From NCBI RefSeq assembly GCF_011059135.1, contig NZ_JAALGD010000018.1, positions 1 through 64,000 of the forward strand: a DNA stretch of 64,000 bases, in the 5' to 3' direction. Below are positions 25,335-34,680 of the stretch, in pieces. The position numbers were made by a program, and so were the translations under genes. Below the pieces are notes generated by a model. It ran no database searches and was not told the DNA's origin. It saw only the letters and a program-made list of their open reading frames with translations. Within the stretch, counting starts at the first letter, position 1. Every line of letters starts with the position of its first letter. This DNA comes from Brevibacillus sp. SYP-B805. GTDB taxonomy: Bacteria; Bacillota; Bacilli; Brevibacillales; Brevibacillaceae.

Positions 25335-25405
25335 CAGCACGAAAGCGAAGCAAGAAAGGTTGGGGGGCCCCCGCCGACAGCAGCGTTAGCTTAGGTCGGC
25401 GGGGT
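25335..25405 (+). repeat. Structured repeat element, copy B
   Basis: Second copy of the element at 24491-24561, same orientation, 844 bases away, about 59 bases after the lipoprotein stop and 130 before the TetR gene. The stem is CCCCGCCGAC/GTCGGCGGGG and the loop core CAGCGTTAGCTTA is identical to copy A. It is not followed by a T run, so it is not a plain terminator. Confidence 0.75.
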
Positions 25406-25456
25406 GTTCTTAGGGCTCCTTCCAATTAAGGTTTCACGGAAAGGATCTTTTTATCC

Positions 25457-25507
25457 TTGACGAAAGAGGAGAAGAGGTCTATATTATTTTTGTACTGACT
25501 AGTCAGT
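25457..25507 (+). promoter_or_regulatory. Promoter with TetR operator
   Basis: TTGACG, 17-base spacer, TATATT (25457-25485), followed by the perfect 14-base palindrome ACTGACTAGTCAGT at 25494-25507 over the expected start site. Bacillus TetR regulators typically bind TGACTAGTCA-like sites, so the downstream TetR gene probably represses its own operon here. Confidence 0.8.
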
Positions 25508-25533
25508 TCAATTTAGGGAGGAGGCATTATTCG

Positions 25534-26139
25534 ATGGCTGCATCCAAAAAAGAACAGATTTCACAGGGAGCCCTGCGCGCCTTTGCGCAAAACGGCTACA
25601 GTGAAACCACGATGGATACGATCGCAGAAGCGGCCAATGTCGCCAAGGGAACGCTGTATTATCATTTCAAAACCAAGGAAGAGCTGTTCCTGCATGTCAA
25701 TCAGAAAGGCGTGGAGATGCTGATCGATTCCGTAACCGGCGCGATGAAAGACAGTACCCGCTCTGTCTCGGAGCGCATGCTTTACGTACTGGATGAGCAT
25801 CTTCGCTTCTTCGCGGAGAACAGGGAGCTGTGCCTGCTGCTTCTCAGCATTTCCGGCGACTGGCAGCGTGACCGGCTGATCGGAACGGTTCTCTCCGAAT
25901 ACTTTGCCACCATGGAGGTGTACTTCCGCGAGCTGCAGGAAGAAGGTATCATCTCCCCCGACCTGGAGGTGCGCACCGTCGCATCGGCGCTGTTCGGGAT
26001 GGTCGGGTTTACGGTGCTGCGCAAAATGTTTCGGGAGGAGCCGGTCTATACGGAGGAGACGCGCAGCACCCTGATCCGCTTGTGTCAGGGTGCGCTCGGA
26101 ATCAAGCGTATGACGGAAGGGGAGAACGCGCATGCATAA
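25534..26139 (+). CDS. TetR-family regulator of the export operon
   Basis: 201 residues. The N-terminal TetR helix-turn-helix (about 8-55) has TMDTIAEAANVAKGTLYYHFKTKEELF; the helical C-terminal domain binds a ligand. GGGAGGAGG precedes ATG. It overlaps the HlyD gene by 8 bases and is the first gene of the operon behind the palindromic operator, which indicates autorepression and induction by a substrate of the exporter. Confidence 0.93.
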   Translation: MAASKKEQISQGALRAFAQNGYSETTMDTIAEAANVAKGTLYYHFKTKEELFLHVNQKGVEMLIDSVTGAMKDSTRSVSERMLYVLDEHLRFFAENRELCLLLLSISGDWQRDRLIGTVLSEYFATMEVYFRELQEEGIISPDLEVRTVASALFGMVGFTVLRKMFREEPVYTEETRSTLIRLCQGALGIKRMTEGENAHA

Positions 26140-27319
26140 ACGTTCATGGCTCGGTGTGATTGGTTTCCTGGCGTGCATTGTCCTGGTAGGGGGCTATCTG
26201 CTGTCTCCGGGAGCGAACGGGGCGGCCGATCTCGCCAACCGGCATGTCGGCGTGGTGGAGGGAACCGAAGTGGATCTTGCCTTCAAGATGGGCGGTTCCA
26301 TCAAGGAAGTGCTGGTGAAAGAAGGCGATACCGTGAAGGCGGGGCAGCCGATCGCCCTCCTGGACAGCGACGAACTGCTTGCCAAACGGCAGCAGGCGCA
26401 GGCAGCCTACCAGTTGGCCCTGACCAAGTGGGAGCAGGCCAAAAAAGGCGTCTCGGTCACGGATGACGCGAGCAGCGCGCAAATCCGGCAGACACAGGCG
26501 GCTGTAGAAGCGGCGCGCGCCCAATACGAAGCCAACAAAAACGGGGCGCGCCCCGAAGAGATCGCCCAGCTTGAGGCGAAGCTGCAGGCAGCCCGCACCG
26601 CCAAGCAGGTGGCCCAAACCTCACTGGATCGGGTGAAAAAGCTCTATGAGGAAGGAGCGGTGGCCAAAACCGCGCTGGAAGAAGCGCAGATGCAGTTCGA
26701 CAAGGCGCAGGCGGAGCTTTCGGCCGTGGAAGAACAGTTGAAAATGGCCCAATCCGGCTCCCGCCGCGAGCAGTTGGAGGCCGCAAAGGCGCAGTGGGAA
26801 CAGGCGGAGGCGGCCTACCAGCAGGCGGTTGCCGGGCGCGGCCAGGTGGGACTCAAACAGCTGGACGTCCAGCAGGCGGAAGCGGCGGTGCAGCAGGCAA
26901 AAGGAGCGCTGGCTGAAATCGACGCCTATCTGAACGACACCAGGCTGGTGGCACCGGTTGCCGGGGTGGTGAAAAGCGTGGCCGTGCAAAAAGGGGAGTT
27001 AGTGGCACAAGGCTTTACGGTCGCCACGATCCAGGCAGAAGGTGAGCATTTCGTCAAGTTCTATCTGGACGAGAATGAGCTCGGCAAGCTGAACGTCGGG
27101 CAAAAGGCGACGCTGTATGTTCCTGCCCTGGGCAAGGAAGTGGAAGGAACCATCGCCGCCATTGCCCCGGCCGCCGATTTTGCGGTGAAGAAAGCGACCC
27201 AGGAGCTGGGGGATCGGGACGTGAGGGCTTTTCAGGTGAAGCTGAGTCTCCACGATCCACAACTTCGGCCGGGTTATTCCGTTGAATGGCGGCTGGAAGG
27301 GGCGGATCGCCGTGAATAA
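26132..27319 (+). CDS. HlyD/EmrA-type membrane fusion (adaptor) protein
   Basis: 395 residues. One N-terminal anchor (about 6-25), a biotinyl-lipoyl-like half (VDLAFKMGGSIKEVLVKEGDTVKAG), a long Ala/Gln/Glu-rich coiled coil (about 85-260), then the second lipoyl half (LVAPVAGVVKSVAVQKGE) and a beta-barrel. Such adaptors join ABC or MFS exporters. It overlaps the permease gene start by 8 bases. Confidence 0.9.
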   Translation: MHKRSWLGVIGFLACIVLVGGYLLSPGANGAADLANRHVGVVEGTEVDLAFKMGGSIKEVLVKEGDTVKAGQPIALLDSDELLAKRQQAQAAYQLALTKWEQAKKGVSVTDDASSAQIRQTQAAVEAARAQYEANKNGARPEEIAQLEAKLQAARTAKQVAQTSLDRVKKLYEEGAVAKTALEEAQMQFDKAQAELSAVEEQLKMAQSGSRREQLEAAKAQWEQAEAAYQQAVAGRGQVGLKQLDVQQAEAAVQQAKGALAEIDAYLNDTRLVAPVAGVVKSVAVQKGELVAQGFTVATIQAEGEHFVKFYLDENELGKLNVGQKATLYVPALGKEVEGTIAAIAPAADFAVKKATQELGDRDVRAFQVKLSLHDPQLRPGYSVEWRLEGADRRE

Positions 27320-28490
27320 AGCCATCCGGCTGTTTGAACGGGAGTGGCGCGCCATTTTTCGCAACCGAACGATCCTGCTCGTCATGCTGGTCGTACCGTT
27401 TATGTACTTCACCCTTTTCGGCTTTCTCTATGAACAGAAAAAAGTGATGGAGCTGCCCACGGTGATCGTGGACAGCGATCAGACAGAACTGAGCCGGGAA
27501 TTGATTCGGGCGTTTGACTTCGATCAATCGTTTGCCGTCACGGCTCTTGTCGGCTCCGAAGCGGAAGCGGTCAAGCTGATCGACGAAGGCGGCGCACAGG
27601 TCGCGGTCCTGATTCCGGCCGGGCTGGAGCAGCAGGTAAAGGCCGGGCGGGAGACGGAGGTGCTGACGATCATTGACGGCAGCAACCTGATGATATCCAA
27701 TACGGCCGTCCGCGCCGCCAACACGGTGATCAAGTCGGTATCGGCCGGCGTGACGCTGAAAAAACTGGAAGCCAGCGGCCAGTGGGGCGACGAGGGGAAG
27801 AACGTCTACACCGGCATTGACTATCGTTACCGCGTTCTCTACAATCCGACGTTCAGCTACCTTTCGTTCATGGTGTTCGGGTTGGGGGGAACCGTCCTGC
27901 AACAAACGCTGTTTCTCGGCGTGGCGCTGGCCGTTGCCCGGGAGAAGGATGCGGGAACATGGCAGGAGACGCTGGCCGCGCATACCTTCTGGCAGCTGGC
28001 GGCAGGGAAGCTGCTGCCGTATCTGCTGATCGCCACGTTCAATCTGGTATTCACCTTTGCCATCCTGCTGAAAGGCTTCGCGGTGCCGTATTACGGCAAT
28101 CCGCTGCATCTCCTGCTGGTCGGAACCCTTTTTCATGCCGCCGTGCTGGGGATTGGCTTTGCCATCTCGTTTTATGCCAAAGATCAGCTGCAGGCGACCC
28201 AAACCGCGATGCTGATCGCCGTGCCGTCATTCATGCTGTCCGGATTTACCTGGCCGCTTGCGTCCATGCCGGCCGGGATCGCCGCCATCGGCAAATCGCT
28301 GCCGCTCACATACTTTTTGCACGCGGTCCGCGAGATTTTGACAAAAGGGCACGGCCTCTCCGCTGTCCGGGTGGACGCCCTCGTGCTGCTCCTGATGACG
28401 CTGCTCGGCTTGTTTGCCGCCTATCTGATCTATCTGCGGAAAACGGCCGCAGCCGGTGTGAGGACGGCCGAAACATCGGGAACCGTGTAG
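27312..28490 (+). CDS. ABC-2 type export permease
   Basis: 392 residues with one N-terminal and five C-terminal transmembrane segments and a large extracytoplasmic region (about 55-190), typical of YhbR/YhbS-like ABC-2 permeases. GTG 27312 has GGAAGGGG nine bases upstream; an in-frame ATG at 27282 is the alternative. No ATPase gene is in the operon, so the energy subunit must be encoded elsewhere. The substrate is likely a drug or hydrophobic compound (inference from the TetR control). Confidence 0.9.
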   Translation: MNKAIRLFEREWRAIFRNRTILLVMLVVPFMYFTLFGFLYEQKKVMELPTVIVDSDQTELSRELIRAFDFDQSFAVTALVGSEAEAVKLIDEGGAQVAVLIPAGLEQQVKAGRETEVLTIIDGSNLMISNTAVRAANTVIKSVSAGVTLKKLEASGQWGDEGKNVYTGIDYRYRVLYNPTFSYLSFMVFGLGGTVLQQTLFLGVALAVAREKDAGTWQETLAAHTFWQLAAGKLLPYLLIATFNLVFTFAILLKGFAVPYYGNPLHLLLVGTLFHAAVLGIGFAISFYAKDQLQATQTAMLIAVPSFMLSGFTWPLASMPAGIAAIGKSLPLTYFLHAVREILTKGHGLSAVRVDALVLLLMTLLGLFAAYLIYLRKTAAAGVRTAETSGTV

Positions 28491-28571
28491 GAAGAAAATC
28501 CTTGTGTCTCCTTCCAGCTTTTTTTACAATGGTAAAAAACAATACGACCCATGATGGCCGAGGAGGTTCCT

Positions 28572-29078
28572 ATGTCTGAAAAGCACTTGAAGCAGTTATG
28601 TGAAGAAACCTGCACCAAGCTGAAGCGAGTAAGCAAGGAACTGGAGCGCTTTCTCAATCAGGTAACGCTGGCCGGGCTGGTAAAGGCGTCCGGAGACCCG
28701 GAAGAGTATGAAGCTTACTACCGTGCGTTCCTATCCGATCTGCGCCATCTGCTTGTCTATTCGGAAAACGCTTATGAAAAGCTGGGCGTCGTCCTGCGCC
28801 GGGCGCGTTTCGACGAGGCGTTTGCCGAAGAAGTGCTGTATCAGGTGTATCATACGTGCATCAATTCCTTTTTTTATCCCAAGGGCGAAGTGTACGATGA
28901 AGACGGCCGCTATGCATACGAAGGGAAGGACGCGATCCATTTCCGCAAACCGGTCACTCCCGAACTGCAGAAACTGACGCTTTCCCTGTACAAGGAATTC
29001 GAGCAGATGCGCGATGATCTGCATTACTACGAGACGGACTACCTGACCAAAAAACGGATGGAACCGACAGCGAAATAA
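28572..29078 (+). CDS. ypuI: YpuI-family protein (DUF3907)
   Basis: 168-residue cytosolic helical protein matching B. subtilis YpuI, function unknown. Conserved parts include LSDLRHLLVYSENAYEKLGV (about 51-70) and the YHTCINSFFYPKGEVYDEDGR region. GAGGAGG upstream of ATG 28572. Single gene with its own terminator. Confidence 0.8.
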   Translation: MSEKHLKQLCEETCTKLKRVSKELERFLNQVTLAGLVKASGDPEEYEAYYRAFLSDLRHLLVYSENAYEKLGVVLRRARFDEAFAEEVLYQVYHTCINSFFYPKGEVYDEDGRYAYEGKDAIHFRKPVTPELQKLTLSLYKEFEQMRDDLHYYETDYLTKKRMEPTAK

Positions 29079-29088
29079 GGACAATCAA

Positions 29089-29118
29089 AGAGCACAGCCA
29101 GGTGGCTGTGCTCTTTTT
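29089..29118. terminator. Bidirectional terminator
   Basis: AGAGCACAGCCA-GG-TGGCTGTGCTCT plus TTTT between convergent genes. Confidence 0.9.
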
Positions 29119-29131
29119 GCAGGCGCTTGCC

Positions 29132-29728
29132 CTAGACGGTAACCGGCTGGACAGCCCGGGAGACGATTGTCTCCACCTCATCCAGCATCTGATTGCGCTG
29201 CTGGTCGCTCGCAGAGGAGACGGCGGCAAAGTTGCGATGCACCACATCCTCGCAGCCGACAAAGGAGAGGATGCCGTCGGCGATCTGTTTGGTGATCAGA
29301 TCATCGAAGCCCCTCGCCCGTATCTCTTCCTCCGACTCATGGGTGGTCGTAAACACGATCGCTCGTTTTTCGGTCAGCAGGCCGACCGGCCCATGCGCCT
29401 CATAGCGAAAAGCAAAGCCATGCGTAAAGACACGATCGATCCATCCCTTCAGCACAGCGGGTTGGGACCACCACCAGACCGGGTAGACCATCACCAACAG
29501 ATCGGCATCGGTAACCAGCTGCTGCTCTTCTTCGATATCGGCACTGACACGCCCTTGTTCGACGCCTTTCATGTCTGCGGCACTCAGGACAGGTTGAAAG
29601 TTCATCTTGTACAGATCGCGCACGGTATAGGAGATGTCGGCCTGGTTCAGGGCGCGCTCCACGCGGTGCAGGATTTCATGGTGGAAGCTTTGCTCACCTG
29701 GCTGGGCAAAGAGTATGCATGCTTTCAT
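29132..29728 (-). CDS. NAD(P)H:quinone oxidoreductase-like flavoprotein
   Basis: 198-residue flavodoxin-fold protein of the NQO1/KefF/MdaB group. Motifs are ILFAQPGEQSFHHEI (FMN phosphate loop) and VYPVWWWSQPAVLKGWIDRVF (flavin and active-site loop), then FTTTHESEEE. It should reduce quinones by two electrons. ATG 29728 has GGGAGGG upstream and lies five codons inside the longest frame. Confidence 0.9.
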   Translation of the reverse strand: MKACILFAQPGEQSFHHEILHRVERALNQADISYTVRDLYKMNFQPVLSAADMKGVEQGRVSADIEEEQQLVTDADLLVMVYPVWWWSQPAVLKGWIDRVFTHGFAFRYEAHGPVGLLTEKRAIVFTTTHESEEEIRARGFDDLITKQIADGILSFVGCEDVVHRNFAAVSSASDQQRNQMLDEVETIVSRAVQPVTV

Positions 29729-29749
29729 GGATAGCCCTCCCATATGTTG

Positions 29750-31183
29750 TTACAAGCCGAAGCGGAGACGGTGGAGAAACCTGTTCAGCAGCCCGCCGAC
29801 GCCGGGGGGCTGCACCTGCAGCGGCTGTTCGTTCGGCTTTAGTTTTGCCATTGCCTTGGCCTGATGGACGGCGGCATTGACATCGATCAGGCCGTAGCCG
29901 TACAATGGGTCTTTTCCCGGCCTGCCCAGGTCCCTCGCCGTGGAACGCATGATGTTCATCACCTGCTCGCTGCTCAAGTCCGGGTTGACGGAGCGGATCA
30001 GGGAAGCAAGCGCAGCCACATGCGGACAAGCCATCGAGGTGCCGGAAAGAGCGGCATAATCGCTGTAGATATAGGTGCTGGCGATATCCACCCCCGGGGC
30101 AACCACATCGACATAATCGCCGTAATTGGAGAAATCGGCCCGGTTGCGGTTATGGTCAACGGCCGAGACGCCAAACACTTCCCTGTACGCCGCTGGATAG
30201 CCCGGCTGATCCGTCGCGTCATTGCCGGTGGCCGCCACGAGCACGACGTTTTTGTCGTAGGCGTACCGGCATGCTTCGCGCAGGGCGGCCGAAGAGGTGT
30301 AATTGCCCACGCTCAAATTGATGACATCCGCCCCATGATCGGCTGCCCAGCGGATGCCTTGCGCAATGTCAAAGGCGGTCCCCGAGCCGTCAGCGCCGAT
30401 CGCCTTGACCGGCATCAGCCTGCTGTTCCAGGACATGCCGGCGATCCCTACCCGATTGTTGGTCCGGGCCGCAATAATCCCGGCCACATGGGTGCCGTGG
30501 CCGTTGTCATCCATGGGATAATGGTTGTCTTCCAGCACGTTATAGCCTGTTGCCAGCTTGCCCCGAAATTCGGGATGATCCAGGTCGATGCCCGTATCGA
30601 CGATGGCGACGACCACCTTGCCGCTGCCCCGGCTGACATTCCAGCTCTGCTCCATCCCGATCAGGGGGAGATTCCATTGATAGCGCCGGTACAGGATATC
30701 ATTGGGGACACGGTTCGGCAGCAGCAGATAGTTGGGTTCGGCGTAGATCGAGTCGGGATGCTCCGCAAACAACTTCATCAGCTGTTTGGTGGTCAGCGAC
30801 TCCGATTTAATGATCATGGCGTGGCCGTAATCCCGCTTGACGTGCGCATGCGCTTTTTTCAGCATGGCGTCAATGGCGGCCTGGCTGGGACGGGGAGAGA
30901 AGCGGACGACCACCTCATGCTCCACGAAATGACTGCGGTCCCGTTCATTGTGATGGATTTCGGCGATATGCGGCTTTCTTTCGAGAGTGCGCCGAATATC
31001 TCTTACCTGTTCCATGTAGTTGATCCGCGGGATGGTGGAATCCAGTGAAGTGACGGACGGATGGGGTTCCCGCATCTCTTGCATCCGGTATTGTTGAACC
31101 GGAATGAGGACGAGACCAAGGAACAGAACAACAATCAGTAAAGCGGAGAACCTGCGCAACCAACTCACTCCCTGCACGTTCAT
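29750..31183 (-). CDS. Subtilisin-like serine protease (S8), membrane-anchored or secreted
   Basis: 477 residues. An N-terminal hydrophobic segment (about 11-28) is a signal or anchor; an I9-like propeptide covers about 85-152. Catalytic triad: Asp196 (VDTGIDLDHP), His229 (GHGTHVAG) and Ser383 (SGTSMACPHVA), with oxyanion Asn321. The C-terminal tail is Pro/Gln-rich and ends basic (LHRLRFGL). It is the last gene before the flavoprotein on the same strand, with a 21-base gap. Substrate unknown. Confidence 0.94.
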   Translation of the reverse strand: MNVQGVSWLRRFSALLIVVLFLGLVLIPVQQYRMQEMREPHPSVTSLDSTIPRINYMEQVRDIRRTLERKPHIAEIHHNERDRSHFVEHEVVVRFSPRPSQAAIDAMLKKAHAHVKRDYGHAMIIKSESLTTKQLMKLFAEHPDSIYAEPNYLLLPNRVPNDILYRRYQWNLPLIGMEQSWNVSRGSGKVVVAIVDTGIDLDHPEFRGKLATGYNVLEDNHYPMDDNGHGTHVAGIIAARTNNRVGIAGMSWNSRLMPVKAIGADGSGTAFDIAQGIRWAADHGADVINLSVGNYTSSAALREACRYAYDKNVVLVAATGNDATDQPGYPAAYREVFGVSAVDHNRNRADFSNYGDYVDVVAPGVDIASTYIYSDYAALSGTSMACPHVAALASLIRSVNPDLSSEQVMNIMRSTARDLGRPGKDPLYGYGLIDVNAAVHQAKAMAKLKPNEQPLQVQPPGVGGLLNRFLHRLRFGL

Positions 31184-31256
31184 TACGCTTATCCTGCTGC
31201 ATGAAGGGAGTGTTTATGAAGGAAAAATGATGAAAGGAACGGATTGTAACGCATAG

Positions 31257-31286
31257 AAAATTCCCCCGTAACGTCTGCTACGGGGG
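31257..31286 (-). terminator. Terminator of msmX
   Basis: Minus-strand CCCCCGTA-GCAGACGT-TACGGGGG followed by AATTTTC. Confidence 0.85.
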
Positions 31287-31295
31287 ATTGGCCTG

Positions 31296-32411
31296 TTAGA
31301 ATACGGCGACTTCCGTCGTGCTGTCGAACACATGGCATTTGGAGAGATCCATCGCGAGGGTTACGGCCATGGTAGGTTTCAAGCCTTCGCGGGCGTCGAC
31401 CCGCGCCACCATTTCCGTATCGCCGATGTTGTTGAAGTATACATACAGCTCAGACCCCATGTTCTCCACGACATCCACTTCCGCGCGGATCGTGGACTTG
31501 AACGGGTTGGCTTCCATAAACTGGTTGTCGCTATAAATGTCTTCCGGGCGGATGCCGAAGGTGACCTCCTTGCCCACATAGCCTTGCTGGCGCAGGACAT
31601 GGGCCTTGTCTTCCGGGAACTGGATCTGCATGCCTTTCGTCTCAAACAGCACGCTGCCGCCTTCTTCTCTCACGCGCCCTTTCACAAAGTTCATGCCGGG
31701 CGATCCGATAAAGCTTGCCACGAACTGATTGACGGGATGATTGTAGATCTCGGTGGGGGTTGCCACCTGCTGGATCACGCCGTCCTTCATCACCACGATG
31801 CGGTCGCCCATCGTCATGGCTTCCGTCTGATCGTGCGTGACATAAATAAAGGTGGTATTCAGCCGCTGATGCAGTTTGGAGATCTCCGTCCGCATCTGCA
31901 CGCGCAGCTTGGCATCCAGGTTGGACAGCGGTTCGTCCATCAGGAACACCTGCGGTTCGCGCACAATCGCACGGCCCAGTGCCACGCGCTGGCGCTGACC
32001 GCCGGAGAGCGCCTTGGGCTTGCGGTCAAGCAGGTGGGCGATGTCCAGGATGCGGGCGGCTTCCTGAATCCGCTTGTCGATCTCCGCTTTGGGGAATTTG
32101 CGCAGCTTCAGGCCGAACGCCATGTTTTCATACACATTCATGTGCGGATAAAGCGCGTAGCTTTGGAACACCATCGCAATATCCCGGTCTTTCGGCGGAA
32201 CGTCGTTTACCCGGCGGTCTCCGATATAGAGGTCGCCTTCGGAAATTTCCTCCAGTCCGGCGATCATCCGCAGGGTGGTGGATTTTCCGCAGCCGGACGG
32301 ACCGACCAGGACGATAAATTCACGGTCTTCAATATCCAGATGAAAATCTTTCACGGCTGTTACATTGTTTGCATAGCGCTTGTAGATGTGATTGAGCCGT
32401 ACCTGTGCCAT
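31296..32411 (-). CDS. msmX: Multi-sugar ABC transporter ATPase, MsmX/UgpC type
   Basis: 371 residues. Walker [10 protein letters not shown]-loop, signature LSGGQRQR, Walker [15 protein letters not shown], and a C-terminal MOP/TOBE regulatory region (about 240-371). MsmX is the shared energy subunit for several sugar importers and is often encoded alone, as here. ATG 32411 gives better spacing to GGAGGA than the ATG two codons earlier. Confidence 0.93.
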   Translation of the reverse strand: MAQVRLNHIYKRYANNVTAVKDFHLDIEDREFIVLVGPSGCGKSTTLRMIAGLEEISEGDLYIGDRRVNDVPPKDRDIAMVFQSYALYPHMNVYENMAFGLKLRKFPKAEIDKRIQEAARILDIAHLLDRKPKALSGGQRQRVALGRAIVREPQVFLMDEPLSNLDAKLRVQMRTEISKLHQRLNTTFIYVTHDQTEAMTMGDRIVVMKDGVIQQVATPTEIYNHPVNQFVASFIGSPGMNFVKGRVREEGGSVLFETKGMQIQFPEDKAHVLRQQGYVGKEVTFGIRPEDIYSDNQFMEANPFKSTIRAEVDVVENMGSELYVYFNNIGDTEMVARVDAREGLKPTMAVTLAMDLSKCHVFDSTTEVAVF

Positions 32412-32491
32412 GCTCATTCCTCCTTCAGTTGCTTGTCTTCATTGTAAGCAAGGGGGGAAGAAGCGCACTATGGCAAACATGCACAAAAAGT

Positions 32492-33520
32492 TTAAGCATT
32501 TTGCTGAAAGAGCATGGCCAGCCGAAGCAGGATCGCATCGGAAAACTGGCGCGGATCCAGATTGGTTTGATCCTTCAGCTTGTCCAGCCGATACAGCAGG
32601 GTATTGCGGTGAAGATACAGGTGACGCGCCGTTTCGCTGATATTCAGGTGGTGGGCAAACAGGGCATCCAGAATCTCCGCTTGATCGGGTGACAGCGTCA
32701 TTGCGCCCATTCGGTCGAGAGAGCGGCGCACGGCCTCCCGGGTCGCATCATCCAGGGAGGCTGCCCATTGCTCAAGCGGGTACTGCCAGGTGCCCGCCAC
32801 CATCTCCCGGAAACGGAAACGCTGCAGGGCCCGGGAGAGAAGCAGGCACTTCTGCAAGAGCTGCGGCAGCTGGCGCGGATGGGCAGCAGGTTCCGTGACG
32901 CAGACGATGACGCTCTCCATCGTCTCTGTCGTCAGCAAATCATGCAGGCCAAAGGCCCAGTCGAGCCACATGGCCCTGTCGTCTTCCGCCGGTTCCGTCT
33001 CCGGAAGGGCGGTGACCGGTACCAGCAGCAGCAGGTGGACGGCCGATAACGGCAGCAGCCAGATGTGCTGCGCGGAGGGCGAAGGGAAAAAGTCGGCCAG
33101 CAGCTGCTGCCACTGGGACAGCTCCAACGGACGGTCCGCATGGGCCCGTGTCAGCAGGAAAACGGCGCGCGGTTCCCGCCACTGCCAGACGGCTTCCAGG
33201 GCGGCCGGCAGCGGTTCGGTCCGGCCGCTGCAGAAGGATGTCAACCAGTTGATCGCTTGCTGCTGAATCGTCATTTCCCGTTCCGGCGGGGGCAAAAGCA
33301 GGGGCAGCAGCGCCCGTGCCGCTTCCGGCCACGCATCACGGGGAATGCCGATGTACCAGACGGCATGCTGGTCGGCAGCCCAACGGACCACCTCGCCCCC
33401 TTCCGCTTCAAAACGGCGGCGCTCCCGCTCCCAGGCGTGAGCCGCGCAGGTATGCAAACCGATCGGCAGGCCGGTCGCTTGGCGAATTCGGTCAATTTCG
33501 GTCTTCCACTGGTTCTCCAC
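32492..33520 (-). CDS. PucR/CdaR-type helix-turn-helix regulator
   Basis: 342 residues. The middle part is a degenerate GGDEF-like CdaR fold. The C-terminus has HTH_30: a segment near 290-330 with HHLNISETARHLYLHRNTLLYRLDKL. GTG 33520 has GAGGGAG upstream. It lies upstream of msmX on the same strand across an ~80-base gap, so it may govern carbohydrate uptake; there is no direct evidence. Confidence 0.82.
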   Translation of the reverse strand: MENQWKTEIDRIRQATGLPIGLHTCAAHAWERERRRFEAEGGEVVRWAADQHAVWYIGIPRDAWPEAARALLPLLLPPPEREMTIQQQAINWLTSFCSGRTEPLPAALEAVWQWREPRAVFLLTRAHADRPLELSQWQQLLADFFPSPSAQHIWLLPLSAVHLLLLVPVTALPETEPAEDDRAMWLDWAFGLHDLLTTETMESVIVCVTEPAAHPRQLPQLLQKCLLLSRALQRFRFREMVAGTWQYPLEQWAASLDDATREAVRRSLDRMGAMTLSPDQAEILDALFAHHLNISETARHLYLHRNTLLYRLDKLKDQTNLDPRQFSDAILLRLAMLFQQNA

Positions 33521-33588
33521 GCTTGCTCCCTCGCATCCGTTTTTCCGCATCAAAAAAGGAAACGCAGTTCGTTTCCCTTAATTATAGC

Positions 33589-34494
33589 TTATTCAAGCGC
33601 CCATGTGGGAGCGGCTTCCGGCTGCGCCTTCGCCTGCTCCAGACGGACGGCCTGGTGCTCTGGCAGCGGCTGCGGCTGCAGGATGTGCACCGTGATTTCC
33701 GGGCGGGAACGCAGACGGAAATTGAGCCCCGTCTGACCAAGGCCTTCGCTGATGTAAAAAGGACGGCCTTCCCGGTAGTGCAGCCCCTTCACGATGTTCA
33801 TGCGCGGCAGCTTGCCCATTTTGATGAGATGATATGGTTTGGGCCAGTGGATTTGGCCGCCGTGGAAATGGCCGGCGAGCAGATAATCGTATTCGTAATC
33901 TTTCATCCGCAGGACGATGTTGGGATCGTGGGTAAGAACCAGCCGCAATCCCTCGTCCGTCACGCTGCGGTAGCTTTTTTCCAGATCGCTGCGGCGGGTG
34001 GCGTAATCATCGATGCCGATGATGTGCAGCTTCTGCCCGTGAACATCAAGCGTGTGGGTCTGGTTGCGGAGAACCCGGCACCCGATCCGCTCCAGTTCCG
34101 TTTTCAACTGCGCCAGATTGTGGGGGGGAAGCACGTAGTCATGGTTGCCGAAGACGATATAGGTGCCCAGCTGCGGATTCAGCTGCTGCAGCGCTGCCAC
34201 GTACTGGACGGCAGCGGGGATGTTTTTGGCGCGATCCAGAAGATCGCCGGTGATGGCGATCAGGTCGAGCGGCTCTCCCTTCAGATGGTCGACGATGGCG
34301 GACGCTTTCACGGAAAGATTTTCCATATGCAGGTCGGAAAGATGCAGGATTCTCAGCGGCAGCCACTGATCGGTCCGAATCCGTTCCGAAGCTTTCATGG
34401 CTACCGGAACGCAGGAGATTTGCAGGTCAAACGTGTTGCGATACGCTTTTGCAAACAGTATGAAAAGAAAAAACAACGCGAATCCCCACATCAT
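33589..34494 (-). CDS. Metallophosphoesterase, YkuE-like
   Basis: 301 residues, one N-terminal hydrophobic segment, then the calcineurin-like fold with its metal ligands in order: LHLSDLH, TGDLLDR, GNHD, LTHDP and AGHFHGGQ. Close in pattern to membrane-linked phosphoesterases such as B. subtilis YkuE and YkoQ. ATG 34494 with GGTGAAAG upstream was preferred to a frame starting 13 codons earlier. Pro-rich C-terminal tail. Confidence 0.88.
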   Translation of the reverse strand: MMWGFALFFLFILFAKAYRNTFDLQISCVPVAMKASERIRTDQWLPLRILHLSDLHMENLSVKASAIVDHLKGEPLDLIAITGDLLDRAKNIPAAVQYVAALQQLNPQLGTYIVFGNHDYVLPPHNLAQLKTELERIGCRVLRNQTHTLDVHGQKLHIIGIDDYATRRSDLEKSYRSVTDEGLRLVLTHDPNIVLRMKDYEYDYLLAGHFHGGQIHWPKPYHLIKMGKLPRMNIVKGLHYREGRPFYISEGLGQTGLNFRLRSRPEITVHILQPQPLPEHQAVRLEQAKAQPEAAPTWALE

Positions 34495-34680
34495 TGCCGT
34501 TCTTTCACCCCGTCGAAAAACACATGATCGCAACCATTATACGTGATTCGATGCGTCGACAGGACAAGCAGTTGTTGGGAAAAACGGGAAAGTTTCCTGT
34601 CGCAGGAACAAGGAATTTATCAGAAAAGGAAGAAATAATATAAGAAAATGAAAAATGCAGAAGGCGAGGAGTGTGGAAGT

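Noticed and set aside
24491-25405. The twin elements as known riboswitches
   Set aside because: I compared them with the core motifs of c-di-GMP, c-di-AMP, TPP, SAM, cobalamin, fluoride and T-box RNAs; none fit.
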